64,000 nt of DNA from Bacteroidota bacterium (GCA_018267385.1 JAFDYN010000002.1:1-64000), one strand, 5' to 3'; shown: positions 33,481 to 43,564, numbered from the stretch's first letter. Numbers and translations are program-made. The notes: a model not told the origin generated them from the letters alone.

Positions 33481-36426
33481 ATGCATACACAACAACCTAA
33501 GACCAATCATAAGTCGGCGAAGCAAATTTACCTGGCTGCTATCACCCTGACACTGCTCCTTTCGGGTTACAGCCTTCAGGCGGGGTCGTACTTTTTTTCA
33601 ACCTGTCAGGGAATCTCCACCGTCATATATGCTTCGGGCGGTTCAGGCAATTGGGTCGCCTTTCCTGCCAATCCCGGCAATTGTACTATCCTGACTCCAG
33701 CTTCAGATACTACAGCTGTCTCAGGTTTTCCTATTGCCGGTCAGTATGCTTTTATATGGAATGGTAATAATACAGATACAGCTTATGTGACTGTGAGCGG
33801 AAGGCCTGCCATCACCATCACTACTACAGATGCGCAATGCTACGGCCAGAGTGACGGCAGTATCTGCGCCAACGTAAGTGGGGGCAATGCGCCATACACC
33901 TATCAATGGACGAATTCTCCTCCCCTTACTGCATCGTGTGTAAATAATACTGTAGCGGGTACCTACGGAGTCACTGTCACCTCCGGTGACGGATGTACAG
34001 CCACAGCCAGCGGTACCGTATCGCAGCCCGCCAGCGCTTTTATAGCCACTGTGGCCCACACCGATGAAATCTGCTATGGCGGCACCTCGGGCACGATCAC
34101 CCTGACCGCATCAGGAGGCACATACCCTTATACTACGGCTGCCTGGTCTGACGGTGATACAGGAGTGGTACGGACAGGTATGGTCGCCGGCACTTATACT
34201 TATACTATCGCCGATGCTAATGGCTGCCAGCAGACCGGCTCAGTCACAGTCACACAGCCTGCCTCACCCTTTACGGTGGCAGCCTCACATACCAATGCAG
34301 GGTGTAATAGTGCGACGGGTACTATCACGCTGACAGAGACAGGTGGTACTACACCATACAGTGCAGTATCATGGAGTGGTGGCCTGACGGGCACTAATCC
34401 TACCAATGTAGCGGCGGGTACATATACCTATACCGTCTCAGATGCGAATAGCTGCCAGGCCTCGGGATCAGTGGTCGTATCAGGTGGCGGGCTGTCTATA
34501 GCTGACTCTGCATTCGGTGCTACGTGTAATGGCCTGGCCGATGGGCGCATAGTAGCGCTGGCATACGGCGGCACAGCGCCATATACCTATGCCTGGTCTA
34601 CCGGAGATACTACGGCTCAGATCACCCACCTGTCAGCAGGCAGCTATGGGGTGACTGCTACAGATGCCAGTGGATGCTCCGCTATACTGACAGACAATAT
34701 CGGCCAGCCAGCCGCTGTATCCCTGACTGTAGCCAGCGTCACCGACGCCTCCTGCCACGCGCAAAATGATGGGGCGGCATGCGTAGCAGCCAGCGGAGGT
34801 ACGGCCCCCTATACCTACTCCTGGGTACCTACTCTGACCTCTGCGAGCTGTATCACGGGCGCGGCTGCCGGCACGTATACCGTGACAGTCGCTGATGGTC
34901 ATGGATGTACTGCCACTACCGCTCTGACCATCCTGGAGCCTACAGCTATATCTGCCAGCCTGATGGCATCTAACGTGACCTGCGCTGATAGTGCGGACGG
35001 TATCGCATCTGTAGCGTCTGTCAGTGGGGGGACTGCTCCCTATACTTATCTCTGGACTACTTTTGCCACTACAGATAGTATCACAGACCTCGGTCCCGGT
35101 TCTTATCAGATAGTGATCAGAGATGCTAATGGCTGCGCGCTGCTGGATAGTGTACAAATCACACAACCAGCGCCTATGGTCGTCACCATCACTGTGACCG
35201 ACGAAACCTCTCCTGGCGCTAATGACGGCACTACGAGTGCGACTGTCACCGGAGGCACCCCACCATATATGTACATATGGGGTAATGGAGCCGGATCCAA
35301 CTCTTCCACTAATCTATCTGCGGGTAGCTATTCGCTCACTGTGATAGATGCCAACGCCTGCGGCATAACAGATACCGCAATAGTGGGAACATGCACCACC
35401 TGTGTCTGGCCGGGAGACGCAGACGCCAACCTACTGGTCGATAATAATGATCTGCTGCCTATCGGCCTGGGCTATGATAGCACAGGACCTGCGCGTGCTG
35501 TGACCTCCATCGTCTGGCAGGGAAATCAGGCTACAGACTGGGCGCAGTCATTCAGCAGCTATACACCTGCGGTGAACTATAAATATGCTGACTGCAATGG
35601 CGATGGCGTGATCGACGCGACTGATACGACGGCTATCACGCAAAACTTTGGCCTGACACATAGCAAGACCATCTACCGCAAGCCGTGGAGGGCAGGCGAT
35701 CCTGTCATCTATCCGCTGCTGAGCAAAGACACGGTGGCCAATGGCGATACCCTCACAGTAGACATCCATCTGGGAGATGTGTCGCTCACTGCTACCAACG
35801 TATATGGCCTGGCCTATACGATCAACTATGACCCTGCCGTGCTGGACACGACCAAGACCACTTTCACATATGGCAGCTCGTGGCTGGGTAGCCCCGCAGA
35901 CATGATATCTATCAGTAAAGACCTGCCTGCCCAAGGTGTGATCAAAACGGCAGTGACACGCATAGATCATACTACCCGCTCGGGCTCGGGCGTCATAGCG
36001 CAGATGAGGGCCATCGTCACTACAGATAATATAGATGGCAAGGACCTCTCGTACTATCCCGTGCAGATCATCATCTCTGATGTACGCGCCATAGACCAGC
36101 ACGGCAGTGTACTGCAGGTCAATGAAGGCGCTGACTCTACAGAGGTAGGCTACACGCCGCTGGGTGTGCATAGCATGACCGCAGATGCAGATATAGCCAT
36201 CTATCCTAATCCGGCTAATAGCCTGCTGCATATCACATCGGTAAAGGCGGTAGCGCAGTCTGCTGAGGTAGTCAATACGCTGGGCGAGGTAGTAGGCAGC
36301 TACACCTGGACCGGTACACAGACGGAGCACACAGCAGATCTGAGCAGCCTGGCCAGTGGCATCTACTACATCCGCATCCATACGCGTAGCGGAGTAGCGG
36401 TCAGAAAATTCTCGATAGCACATTGA
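33481..36426 (+). CDS. T9SS-secreted SprB-repeat, dockerin- and cohesin-like surface protein
   Basis: Large surface protein, 981 residues from the ATG at 33481 (an upstream ATG at 33424 would add 19). Signal peptide about 1-34. Residues about 114-640 are seven SprB-type repeats of about 75 residues, each with the theme C-x(4-6)-DG, SGGTAPYTYxW, AGTYxVTVTDxxGC. Then come two calcium-loop-like segments, GDADANLLVDNNDLL and DCNGDGVIDATD, as in dockerins. A cohesin-like beta domain follows (about 740-870, VDIHLGDVSLTATNVYGLAYTI). The end (IAIYPNPANSLLHI to VRKFSIAH) is a type A T9SS sorting domain. SprB repeats form mobile adhesins in gliding Bacteroidota. A scaffolding or adhesive role is likely, the target unknown. 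Confidence 0.85.
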   Translation: MHTQQPKTNHKSAKQIYLAAITLTLLLSGYSLQAGSYFFSTCQGISTVIYASGGSGNWVAFPANPGNCTILTPASDTTAVSGFPIAGQYAFIWNGNNTDTAYVTVSGRPAITITTTDAQCYGQSDGSICANVSGGNAPYTYQWTNSPPLTASCVNNTVAGTYGVTVTSGDGCTATASGTVSQPASAFIATVAHTDEICYGGTSGTITLTASGGTYPYTTAAWSDGDTGVVRTGMVAGTYTYTIADANGCQQTGSVTVTQPASPFTVAASHTNAGCNSATGTITLTETGGTTPYSAVSWSGGLTGTNPTNVAAGTYTYTVSDANSCQASGSVVVSGGGLSIADSAFGATCNGLADGRIVALAYGGTAPYTYAWSTGDTTAQITHLSAGSYGVTATDASGCSAILTDNIGQPAAVSLTVASVTDASCHAQNDGAACVAASGGTAPYTYSWVPTLTSASCITGAAAGTYTVTVADGHGCTATTALTILEPTAISASLMASNVTCADSADGIASVASVSGGTAPYTYLWTTFATTDSITDLGPGSYQIVIRDANGCALLDSVQITQPAPMVVTITVTDETSPGANDGTTSATVTGGTPPYMYIWGNGAGSNSSTNLSAGSYSLTVIDANACGITDTAIVGTCTTCVWPGDADANLLVDNNDLLPIGLGYDSTGPARAVTSIVWQGNQATDWAQSFSSYTPAVNYKYADCNGDGVIDATDTTAITQNFGLTHSKTIYRKPWRAGDPVIYPLLSKDTVANGDTLTVDIHLGDVSLTATNVYGLAYTINYDPAVLDTTKTTFTYGSSWLGSPADMISISKDLPAQGVIKTAVTRIDHTTRSGSGVIAQMRAIVTTDNIDGKDLSYYPVQIIISDVRAIDQHGSVLQVNEGADSTEVGYTPLGVHSMTADADIAIYPNPANSLLHITSVKAVAQSAEVVNTLGEVVGSYTWTGTQTEHTADLSSLASGIYYIRIHTRSGVAVRKFSIAH

Positions 36427-36454
36427 TATTGTCCTATAGAAAGCGTGCTCGCAG

Positions 36455-36479
36455 AGCGGCCCTCGTGGCCGCTTTTTTT
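36455..36479 (+). terminator. Rho-independent terminator of the SprB-repeat gene
   Basis: AGCGGCC, 5-base loop, GGCCGCT and a run of T, 29 bases after the stop codon. It separates this gene from pyrH. Confidence 0.85.
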
Positions 36480-36510
36480 ATTCATATCAATCGTGTATTT
36501 TCACGCCGCT

Positions 36511-37215
36511 ATGCAATATAAACGGATACTCCTCAAGCTCAGCGGCGAATCTCTGATGGGCTCCCAGCAATACGGTATAGATACGACAGTGGTGATGCAA
36601 TACGCCGCCGAGATCAAGGCGCTGGTGGAGAAAGGCGTGGAGGTAGCGATCGTGATAGGCGGTGGCAATATCTACCGAGGCATACAGGCTACGGCCACCG
36701 GCATAGACCGCGTGCAGGGCGACTATATGGGCATGCTGGCTACCGTGATCAATAGTATGGCACTGCAGAGTGCGCTGGAGAAGGAAGGTGTACACACACG
36801 CCTGCTCACCGCACTGGAGATCCGCCAGGTAGCAGAGCCCTTTATCAAGAGGCGTGCAGTACGCCACCTGGAGAAGGGACGCGTAGTGATCTTTGGTGCC
36901 GGTACGGGCAATCCGTACTTCACCACTGATACTGCTGCTGCGCTGCGCGCTACAGAGATAGAGGCAGATGTGGTGCTGAAGGGTACCCGCGTAGACGGCA
37001 TCTATGACAGCGACCCGGAGAAGAATCCGGCTGCGAAAAAGTACACTACGCTGACCTACGTAGATGCGATAGCGCAGAAGCTGAATGTGATGGACATGAC
37101 AGCCTTCACACTCTGCCAGGAGAATCATATCCCCATCATCGTATTTGATATGAATACACCGGGCAACCTAATGAAGGTAGTGAATGGCGACGGCATAGGT
37201 ACACTCGTAAAGTAA
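36511..37215 (+). CDS. pyrH: UMP kinase
   Basis: Phosphorylates UMP to UDP with ATP, in pyrimidine nucleotide synthesis; amino-acid-kinase fold, hexameric. The ATG at 36511 gives 234 residues starting [15 protein letters not shown], the standard N-terminus; the longer open frame would include the terminator. Motifs: [40 protein letters not shown] and [13 protein letters not shown]. It is followed by frr, the common bacterial order. Confidence 0.98.
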   Translation: MQYKRILLKLSGESLMGSQQYGIDTTVVMQYAAEIKALVEKGVEVAIVIGGGNIYRGIQATATGIDRVQGDYMGMLATVINSMALQSALEKEGVHTRLLTALEIRQVAEPFIKRRAVRHLEKGRVVIFGAGTGNPYFTTDTAAALRATEIEADVVLKGTRVDGIYDSDPEKNPAAKKYTTLTYVDAIAQKLNVMDMTAFTLCQENHIPIIVFDMNTPGNLMKVVNGDGIGTLVK

Positions 37216-37244
37216 TAAGTAAGATCCTCATAAAATAGACAACC

Positions 37245-37811
37245 ATGACAGATGCAGATGTAAAGAACCTACTCAGCGATGTGAAGTCTCAGATGCAAAA
37301 AGCGCTGGAGCACTACGAATATGAACTGAGCAAAATACGTGCGGGCAAAGCCAGCCCGATGATACTGGAAGGCATCAATGCTGAAGCCTATGGTGCTATG
37401 ACCCCTATCAACCAGCTGGCCAACGTGACCACGCCCGATGCGAGGACCATCAGCATACAGCCGTGGGATAGCTCCGTGCTCGCTCCGATAGAGAAGGCGA
37501 TCCTGATGGCCAATATCGGCCTCACGCCTCAAAACGATGGCAAGATCATACGCCTCAATATACCGCCGCTCACTGAGGAGCGCCGCAAGGACCTCGTAAA
37601 GCAGGTGAAGAACGAAGCCGAAGAGTGCCGTATATCGCTGCGTAGCGCCCGCCGTGACGCCAATGAAAAGATCAAGAAAATGCAGAAGGACGGCCTGCCG
37701 GAAGATAGCGCCAAGGATGCCGAGACACAGGTACAGAATACACTGAATGACTACTCTGCCCGCGTAGACAAGCACATAGAGGTAAAGGAGAAAGAGATCA
37801 TGACCGTATAA
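37245..37811 (+). CDS. frr: Ribosome recycling factor
   Basis: Splits the post-termination ribosome with EF-G. It has 188 residues, the usual length. Conserved KIRAGKASPMILEGI, the TPDARTISIQPWD core and the RRDANEKIKKMQKDG helix are all present. It lies 29 bases after pyrH in one transcript and ends at a terminator hairpin. Confidence 0.98.
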   Translation: MTDADVKNLLSDVKSQMQKALEHYEYELSKIRAGKASPMILEGINAEAYGAMTPINQLANVTTPDARTISIQPWDSSVLAPIEKAILMANIGLTPQNDGKIIRLNIPPLTEERRKDLVKQVKNEAEECRISLRSARRDANEKIKKMQKDGLPEDSAKDAETQVQNTLNDYSARVDKHIEVKEKEIMTV

Positions 37812-37837
37812 TCTTTCAAAAAAATTTTATCATACTG

Positions 37838-37867
37838 ACTGGCCTGCTATGCGGGCCGGTTCTATTT
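37838..37867 (+). terminator. Terminator of the pyrH-frr operon
   Basis: ACTGGCC, 9-base loop, GGCCGGT (one G-T pair) followed by TCTATTTTG, 27 bases after the frr stop. Confidence 0.7.
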
Positions 37868-37940
37868 TGTGTATAGCCGAAATGGATACCTATTATATTT
37901 CCAATAAATAATACGGACATTTACCTGCACAAGAAACGGA

Positions 37941-38273
37941 ATGGACAGTAATCTGAAGTACGACAAGCATATATTCATCTGTACCAACCAGCGGGTAAAC
38001 AGCGAGCGCCCCAGCTGCGGCGAGGCACACGGCATGGAGCTGGTACAGGCTTTCAAGAAAGAGATCAAAGACCGCGGGCTGAATGTCAATATGCGCGCGC
38101 AGAAGACCGGCTGCCTGGATATATGTGAGCTGGGGCCGAGTGTAGTGGTCTATCCGGAGGGTGTTTTCTATGGCAATGTACAGCTCAGTGATGTGGCCGA
38201 GATAGTCGAAGAGCATTTGGTCAATGACCGTCCTGTAGCACGCCTTCGGTTGAAATTTGAAAGACCAGCCTGA
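37941..38273 (+). CDS. Thioredoxin-like [2Fe-2S] ferredoxin
   Basis: Small iron-sulfur protein of 110 residues. Four cysteines, C14, C26, C58 and C62, have the spacing of thioredoxin-like [2Fe-2S] ferredoxins (CTNQR, SCG, GCLDICELGP). The substrate or electron partner is unknown. Its stop overlaps the start of the next gene (TGATG), so the two are translationally coupled. Confidence 0.92.
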   Translation: MDSNLKYDKHIFICTNQRVNSERPSCGEAHGMELVQAFKKEIKDRGLNVNMRAQKTGCLDICELGPSVVVYPEGVFYGNVQLSDVAEIVEEHLVNDRPVARLRLKFERPA

Positions 38274-38995
38274 TGAAAGCGGTAAAATTTCTATTGAGTG
38301 GAATCATGCTGCTGCCGCTACTGCTGGTAGCGCAGGATAAAGATGCATCAGCACTGTATGGCGAGGGCGTGAGGGCGTATTATGATGGCGACTATTTTAC
38401 AGCGATCATCAAGTATACCGACGCTCTGCGGCAGAAGCCTAATACTGTGGGCTACCTGTACAACCGGGGCCTGGCCTATCTCAAAACGAATAATAGCCCG
38501 GCAGCAGCTACAGACTTTCACCAGGTGCTGGTGCTGGATAGCAGCTATCTCGATGCCTGGTATGAACTGGGCAGCATAGAGATGGACGCCAAAAAATATG
38601 ATAGCGCCAATGTGTACTTCAAGCACGCGCTCCAGATCAGCGCAGAGGATGTCCGGTCGCTGCACCAGCTGGCTGTGATCTGCTACTATAAGAGGAACAA
38701 CAAGGCAGCCATAGAGATATATAATAAGATCCTGTCCATAGACCCCAAAGACGAGCAGGCGCTCTACAAAAGGGGACTCGCAAAAGCTAACGCTTCGGAT
38801 TTTTCGGGGTCGATCCGCGATTTTAACATACTGCTGGGCCTCAACCCGCGCCATACCCAGGCACTGGAGGAGAGGGCCAATAGCTATATGAGGGTCAATG
38901 ACTTAGATAACGCTTGCCGCGATTTTCAGAAACTCATGGAGCTAGGCAATCCCCGCGCTAAAGAAAATATCATGAAATATTGTGTCAAACACTGA
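38273..38995 (+). CDS. Exported TPR-repeat protein
   Basis: Protein of 240 residues with a signal peptide (about 1-20, LLVAQ) and five to six tetratricopeptide repeats (for example YLYNRGLAYLKTNNSPAAATDFHQVL, then YDSANVYFKHAL and QALYKRGLAKANASDFSGSI). TPRs bind other proteins, so it is probably a periplasmic scaffold. It is coupled to the ferredoxin gene by a 1-base overlap. No specific role is known. Confidence 0.85.
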   Translation: MKAVKFLLSGIMLLPLLLVAQDKDASALYGEGVRAYYDGDYFTAIIKYTDALRQKPNTVGYLYNRGLAYLKTNNSPAAATDFHQVLVLDSSYLDAWYELGSIEMDAKKYDSANVYFKHALQISAEDVRSLHQLAVICYYKRNNKAAIEIYNKILSIDPKDEQALYKRGLAKANASDFSGSIRDFNILLGLNPRHTQALEERANSYMRVNDLDNACRDFQKLMELGNPRAKENIMKYCVKH

Positions 38996-39026
38996 CACCC
39001 TATTATGTAATTGGCGTATATTCATA

Positions 39027-39066
39027 ATGTTGCAACATAGATCATTGTTAAAATCAATACGTATTG
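39027..39066. promoter_or_regulatory. Two 12-bp perfect palindromes upstream of the cyclase gene
   Basis: ATGTTGCAACAT (39027-39038) and CAATACGTATTG (39055-39066) are each fully self-complementary; TTGTTA (39045-39050) and TAACAA (39067-39072) flank the second. They lie 62-102 bases ahead of the ATG at 39128, a likely place for regulator binding. Confidence 0.5.
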
Positions 39067-39127
39067 TAACAAGTAGAACTTTGTAAGCGTAGTGCATATA
39101 TTATTTATTGTCTTCATTTATGCGCGC

Positions 39128-41236
39128 ATGAAGAAAAACTACGTAACCCTAATATGTCTGATCGTCTTGATTTTTTCGGCATTTACCGGAAAAGCTAATA
39201 GCGATGAGCAATCCAAAGTCAACGAGCTGATAGAAGTCTCTACGGCCTATCGCTTCTCTGACATTCATAAATCCCTGACCACGATAGATGAGGCGCTGGC
39301 CATAGCGCAAAAGATAGACTACAAGCAGGGTATAGCCCGCTGCTATCTCAAGAAGGGGCAATACCTGTCCAACGCGGGCGCTCTAAAAGAAAGCGGCGAA
39401 AACCTCCAGAAAGCGGCGGACCTCTTCAAAAGTATAGACAAGCGCAATGAGTATGCAGTCTGCCTCAAGGAGCTGGCCGACTACATGCGCGCTACCGGTG
39501 ACCCCGAGAAGGCCGAAGATCTGATCAAACAATCATCTGCCATCGCAGCAGAACTCCAGGATAACCAGCTGCTGGCAGAGTGCCAGATAGCCAGCGGTAT
39601 CATAGATATGAATACGGGCGAGATGGCCGATGCGACGGCACACTTCCTGAGCGCGCTGAAAACTGCCGAGGCGATAAAGAATGACGAGATCATCATGAAT
39701 AGCTGCCGGGAGCTGGGCAATATCAACTCCCTGGAAGAAAATATCCCGCGCTCCAATGAATACTTCGAGCGGGCACTGGCCATCAGCAATAAGATAGGCA
39801 ATAAGCTCGGTGTGGCAGACGCCTACTGCAATATAGGCGCAAACTACCTGACCATAGGAAACCTGGACGAGGCTGTAGCCAATATCTCAAAGTCTATGGA
39901 GCTCAGCCGCCAGCTCAACTATAAGCCTACGCTGGCGCTCGACCTGCTGAATATGGGGTACTGCCTCACCTATCAGAATAAATATCCGGAAGCCGAGGTC
40001 AAGCTTTCTGAAGCAGAAAATGTCTTCACCGAGCTGGGAGATAAACATGGACAGTCTGAAGTGCTCAATGCAAAAGGCTACCTGGCTGCCAAATCGAGAA
40101 ACCTGGACGAAGCCGAAAAAAACTATATAGCCAGTGCGACCGTGGCAAAGGCCATCAAGGCCAATGACCAGCTCAAGGCATCTTATGACGGCCTCGCCTA
40201 TATATTTGAGCAGAAGAAGAACTATGAAGGTGCTTACCATTTCCAGAAGCTTTCAAAGGAGATCAGCAACCAGATATTCAATACCAGCAATGCACGCGCA
40301 GTGACCAAACTGCAGCTCAACTATGATTTTGAAAAAGTAAAAGAGCAGCAGCGCCGGGAGCAGGACCTGAAAGATAAAGTGACAGCCTCTGACCGTAAGC
40401 GTGAGCGCTGGTTCAACTACTTCCTGGTAGTAGTCGGGCTCATGGCAGCGATCATAGCCGCACTGACCTATATGGCGTACCGCAATAGCCGCCGCGCCAA
40501 GGAGCTACTCGTAGAAAAGAACATCCTCATCACCAAAGAAAAGGAAACAGCGGAGCGCCTGCTCAGCGATATCATACCGGCAGAGATCGAGACACGTATC
40601 AAGGCATCAGGTATCTCAGAGTCAGAGAATTTCGCTACCGTGATGTTCATAGACTTTGACGACTTTACCAGTGTAGAGCAGCAGTTCAATCCTATAGAGC
40701 TGATGGACGAGCTGGATTTGGTCTTCAAGGGAATGGATGATGTCTGCAAGAAGTTCAGGCTGGAGACGCTGAAGACGCTGAGCGACGGCTACCTCTGTAT
40801 AGGTGGCCTGGCCAATAGCCGCGACTGTACACCTGAGGATGTAGTGAATGCCGCTATCAAGATCCAGCTCTACATGGATGAGATCAAGATGAGGCATATG
40901 AAGGAGGGTAAGGCTTTCTTCCAGATGCGTATCGGTATCCATACCGGCCAGATAGCCGGCGGTATAGTAGGTGTGCGCACCATCGCCGCAGATATCTGGG
41001 GCGAGACAGTACAGGCTGCATCAGCTATCGAGAAAATGGCTGAGGCAGGCGAGATACGTATCTCTGATGCCACATTCCAGCTGGTCAAAAATAAGTTTGA
41101 GACGATCTATACAGGCCAGTCTAAGGTAGCATCTAAGGAGATGAAGGTTTACCAGATCACTAATTTCAAGGCGGAATACAGCCGCCTGTCTGTCACAGAA
41201 AGCATGACTGAGCTGATCATCAAGCTGGAAAACTGA
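39128..41236 (+). CDS. TPR-linked class III nucleotidyl cyclase-domain membrane protein
   Basis: Signal protein of 702 residues. A signal peptide (about 1-22) precedes a long run of periplasmic TPR repeats (about 30-400), a membrane helix (about 432-452, YFLVVVGLMAAIIAALTYMAY), a short coiled linker and a class III cyclase domain (about 500-695). Metal-binding Asp509 (FIDFDDF) and Asp553 (TLSDGYL) are present, and Lys549 and Asp622 (DIWG) would select ATP. The usual Asn and Arg of DxWGNTVNxASR are replaced by Gln629 and Ala633, so activity may be weak, altered or lost. The start at 39128 gives the best signal peptide. Confidence 0.85.
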   Translation: MKKNYVTLICLIVLIFSAFTGKANSDEQSKVNELIEVSTAYRFSDIHKSLTTIDEALAIAQKIDYKQGIARCYLKKGQYLSNAGALKESGENLQKAADLFKSIDKRNEYAVCLKELADYMRATGDPEKAEDLIKQSSAIAAELQDNQLLAECQIASGIIDMNTGEMADATAHFLSALKTAEAIKNDEIIMNSCRELGNINSLEENIPRSNEYFERALAISNKIGNKLGVADAYCNIGANYLTIGNLDEAVANISKSMELSRQLNYKPTLALDLLNMGYCLTYQNKYPEAEVKLSEAENVFTELGDKHGQSEVLNAKGYLAAKSRNLDEAEKNYIASATVAKAIKANDQLKASYDGLAYIFEQKKNYEGAYHFQKLSKEISNQIFNTSNARAVTKLQLNYDFEKVKEQQRREQDLKDKVTASDRKRERWFNYFLVVVGLMAAIIAALTYMAYRNSRRAKELLVEKNILITKEKETAERLLSDIIPAEIETRIKASGISESENFATVMFIDFDDFTSVEQQFNPIELMDELDLVFKGMDDVCKKFRLETLKTLSDGYLCIGGLANSRDCTPEDVVNAAIKIQLYMDEIKMRHMKEGKAFFQMRIGIHTGQIAGGIVGVRTIAADIWGETVQAASAIEKMAEAGEIRISDATFQLVKNKFETIYTGQSKVASKEMKVYQITNFKAEYSRLSVTESMTELIIKLEN

Positions 41237-41242
41237 TCGGGC

Positions 41243-43483
41243 TCAGAACCGCACATTGATCCCTCCCATCACATTAAATCCTGCCTGCGGGTAGTAGTAG
41301 TTGTAGCTGACCGGATCGGTCACGCTGCCATCTGAATTCTGATAGCGCTCGCGGTAGGTGTATCCGTTGCTCTCATATAGTCTGTTGAAGATATTATTGA
41401 AGAGCATCGTAAACCTGACCTCTGCCCTGCTTTTGATCTTTAGCAGGTAGCTCACACGTATATTGCTATACCAGTAGCGGCGCAGGCTACGCTCGTCACT
41501 CTGCGTATTGTCGAGGTATTGCTTACCTATAAATTTGAAAGCCCAGGCTATCTCCAGATTCTTTACTGCGATCGTATTGAGCTCTACGAATCCCACCCAG
41601 CGCGGGGAGAAGGCGATATCGGTATTGGGGTAGGTAGTTACTTTATTAAGCGCCGTCACGGGGCTGTAGGTAGAATCATATGCAGGTACCACCTCCGTGT
41701 AGTTTTTGATCTTGGAGAGATTGTAGGAAACGCTGTAGCGGATACCGAAAAGTTTGGTCGTCGTCTCCGGGCGGTTAAAGTTGATCTCAGCCAGCAGCTC
41801 GGCGCCTGCACGGAAGCTTTGCGGCACATTCACACGCAGAGGATCGCCTACATCATTCAGCGCGCCTGTCAGGACGAGCTGATCCACATAGTACATATAG
41901 TATCCATTCAGGTGCACGGGGAAATTGACCCAGACCTTTGGCGATTTTACCATCGCATTGGTGATGTCTATACCTGCCTCTATGTCGTGCAGTTTCTCAG
42001 GACGCGGCGCTGTGCCGTTGAGATTTTGTATGATGTCATCACGTACGGGCTCGCGGTGCGCCAGTGCGTAGGAGGCATACACGCGCCCTATTTTACCCGT
42101 CTTCACCGAGATGCCCCCTTTGGGATTGAAGAAATGATAGGTGCGTGAGAAATCTACCGGCATCTGCGCGTCATCCAGCCCGTGTGCTCCCATCTCTACG
42201 AATCGGTATTGCATGTCTGCGTATAGGCTCAGCACGTTGACAGGGCTGTAGTTGGCTCGTGCATACACGTTGGCTTCGTTCTTGTGAAATTTATTGAGGT
42301 AGTAGTCCGCATTAGGATTGAAGTTAGTGAAGCCCTCCACCCATGTCACATTACCAAAGTAGTTGCCGGCAAAATTGGCATACATACCACCGATCGTGGC
42401 ATCCACGCTTTTATTGTTGTTATAGTTGAAAGAGAAGACGCCTCCTGCATAGCGATTCTTCAGCCATTTGTGGCGCAGCAGGTTGGCATTGGTCACGGTG
42501 CTGTCTATGATGCCGTAGTTGGCGAGGGCATCTCCCACTTTATATTCTTCATAGTAGCCTTTGCCTAGCGTGAGAAAGGCTACTGCATTCATGTTCCAAT
42601 TGTGGCCCAGCCCCTGATTGAGTACGAGCTGAAAGTATTGCTTCTGATAGATGTCTACCTGATTGTACCATGGTATGGGGGAGGCACCATAGTCAAAGCC
42701 TGAGACGTTGTAGGTCCTGTTGGTAGCCAGAGAGTCTTGCGATACGCCGTTCCACGCTTGATACGTTTTCTCATGCCCGTTGAAATGCACGAAGCGCAGC
42801 ATGGTTTTATTTTTCACGATACCCGCCTGTACGAAGTAGGACCACAGATTGGCAGAGGCACGGTCTACGTAGCCGTCACTGGCTACATACGAGCCACGAG
42901 CCTCTACGAAGAATATGTTTTTGATGAGGCCTGACCCACCTTTTGCGCTGAATTTGCGGGTATTGAATGATCCGAAGGAGGCTGTCACATCGCCAAAGGG
43001 CTTCAGCGAGATAGCATCCGTCTTCATATTTACGGAGGCGCCAAACGCCCCGCTGCCATTGGTAGAGGTACCCACGCCCCGCTGTATCTGTATGCTCTCT
43101 GTAGAGGTGGCGATATCCGGCATATCTACCCAGTAGACGCTCTGGTCGTCGGGTTCATTCATCGGTACGCCGTTTACTGTCACATTGATCCGCGTAGCAT
43201 CCGTACCGCGTATGCGCATGCCGGTATAGCCTACTCCGGTACCCGCATCTGAGGTAGTGACGAGCGAGGGAGTCAGGTCCAGCATATAGGGCAGGTCCTG
43301 GCCCAGGTTATTCTTCTGTATATCTTTCGCAGATATGTTCTGGAAGGTGGTCGGGTCATTGGCCCCGGCGCGTGTGCCGGTGATAGTCACCTCCTGTGTA
43401 GTGACATTCTTCAGGCTGTCTGATTGCGCTATCGCGTAGCCTGCGGCGAAAAGGAAATAAGCCGTAGTAAATAAACCTCTCAT
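41243..43483 (-). CDS. TonB-dependent receptor, probably for thiamine or a precursor
   Basis: Outer-membrane active transporter of 746 residues. Signal peptide about 1-19 (AIAQ). A plug domain follows (about 30-160, with VTITGTRAGAN, then GVGYTGMRIRGTDATRINVTVNGVPMNEPDDQSVYW) and a 22-strand barrel with a Phe-terminated last strand (GGINVRF). The ATG at 43483 is chosen because the region upstream contains a TPP riboswitch, which the longer open frame would translate. Known Bacteroidota receptors behind TPP riboswitches take up thiamine, so that is the likely cargo. No carboxypeptidase-like N-terminal extension is present, so it is not SusC-like. Confidence 0.9.
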   Translation of the reverse strand: MRGLFTTAYFLFAAGYAIAQSDSLKNVTTQEVTITGTRAGANDPTTFQNISAKDIQKNNLGQDLPYMLDLTPSLVTTSDAGTGVGYTGMRIRGTDATRINVTVNGVPMNEPDDQSVYWVDMPDIATSTESIQIQRGVGTSTNGSGAFGASVNMKTDAISLKPFGDVTASFGSFNTRKFSAKGGSGLIKNIFFVEARGSYVASDGYVDRASANLWSYFVQAGIVKNKTMLRFVHFNGHEKTYQAWNGVSQDSLATNRTYNVSGFDYGASPIPWYNQVDIYQKQYFQLVLNQGLGHNWNMNAVAFLTLGKGYYEEYKVGDALANYGIIDSTVTNANLLRHKWLKNRYAGGVFSFNYNNNKSVDATIGGMYANFAGNYFGNVTWVEGFTNFNPNADYYLNKFHKNEANVYARANYSPVNVLSLYADMQYRFVEMGAHGLDDAQMPVDFSRTYHFFNPKGGISVKTGKIGRVYASYALAHREPVRDDIIQNLNGTAPRPEKLHDIEAGIDITNAMVKSPKVWVNFPVHLNGYYMYYVDQLVLTGALNDVGDPLRVNVPQSFRAGAELLAEINFNRPETTTKLFGIRYSVSYNLSKIKNYTEVVPAYDSTYSPVTALNKVTTYPNTDIAFSPRWVGFVELNTIAVKNLEIAWAFKFIGKQYLDNTQSDERSLRRYWYSNIRVSYLLKIKSRAEVRFTMLFNNIFNRLYESNGYTYRERYQNSDGSVTDPVSYNYYYPQAGFNVMGGINVRF

Positions 43484-43564
43484 GGTGTTGTTTTTTTGCT
43501 GCTTTCCGGCTGGCAATAGAAAACGTGAGAGGCTACAATAGCGGATGCTATTTGAGCTGTTCAC

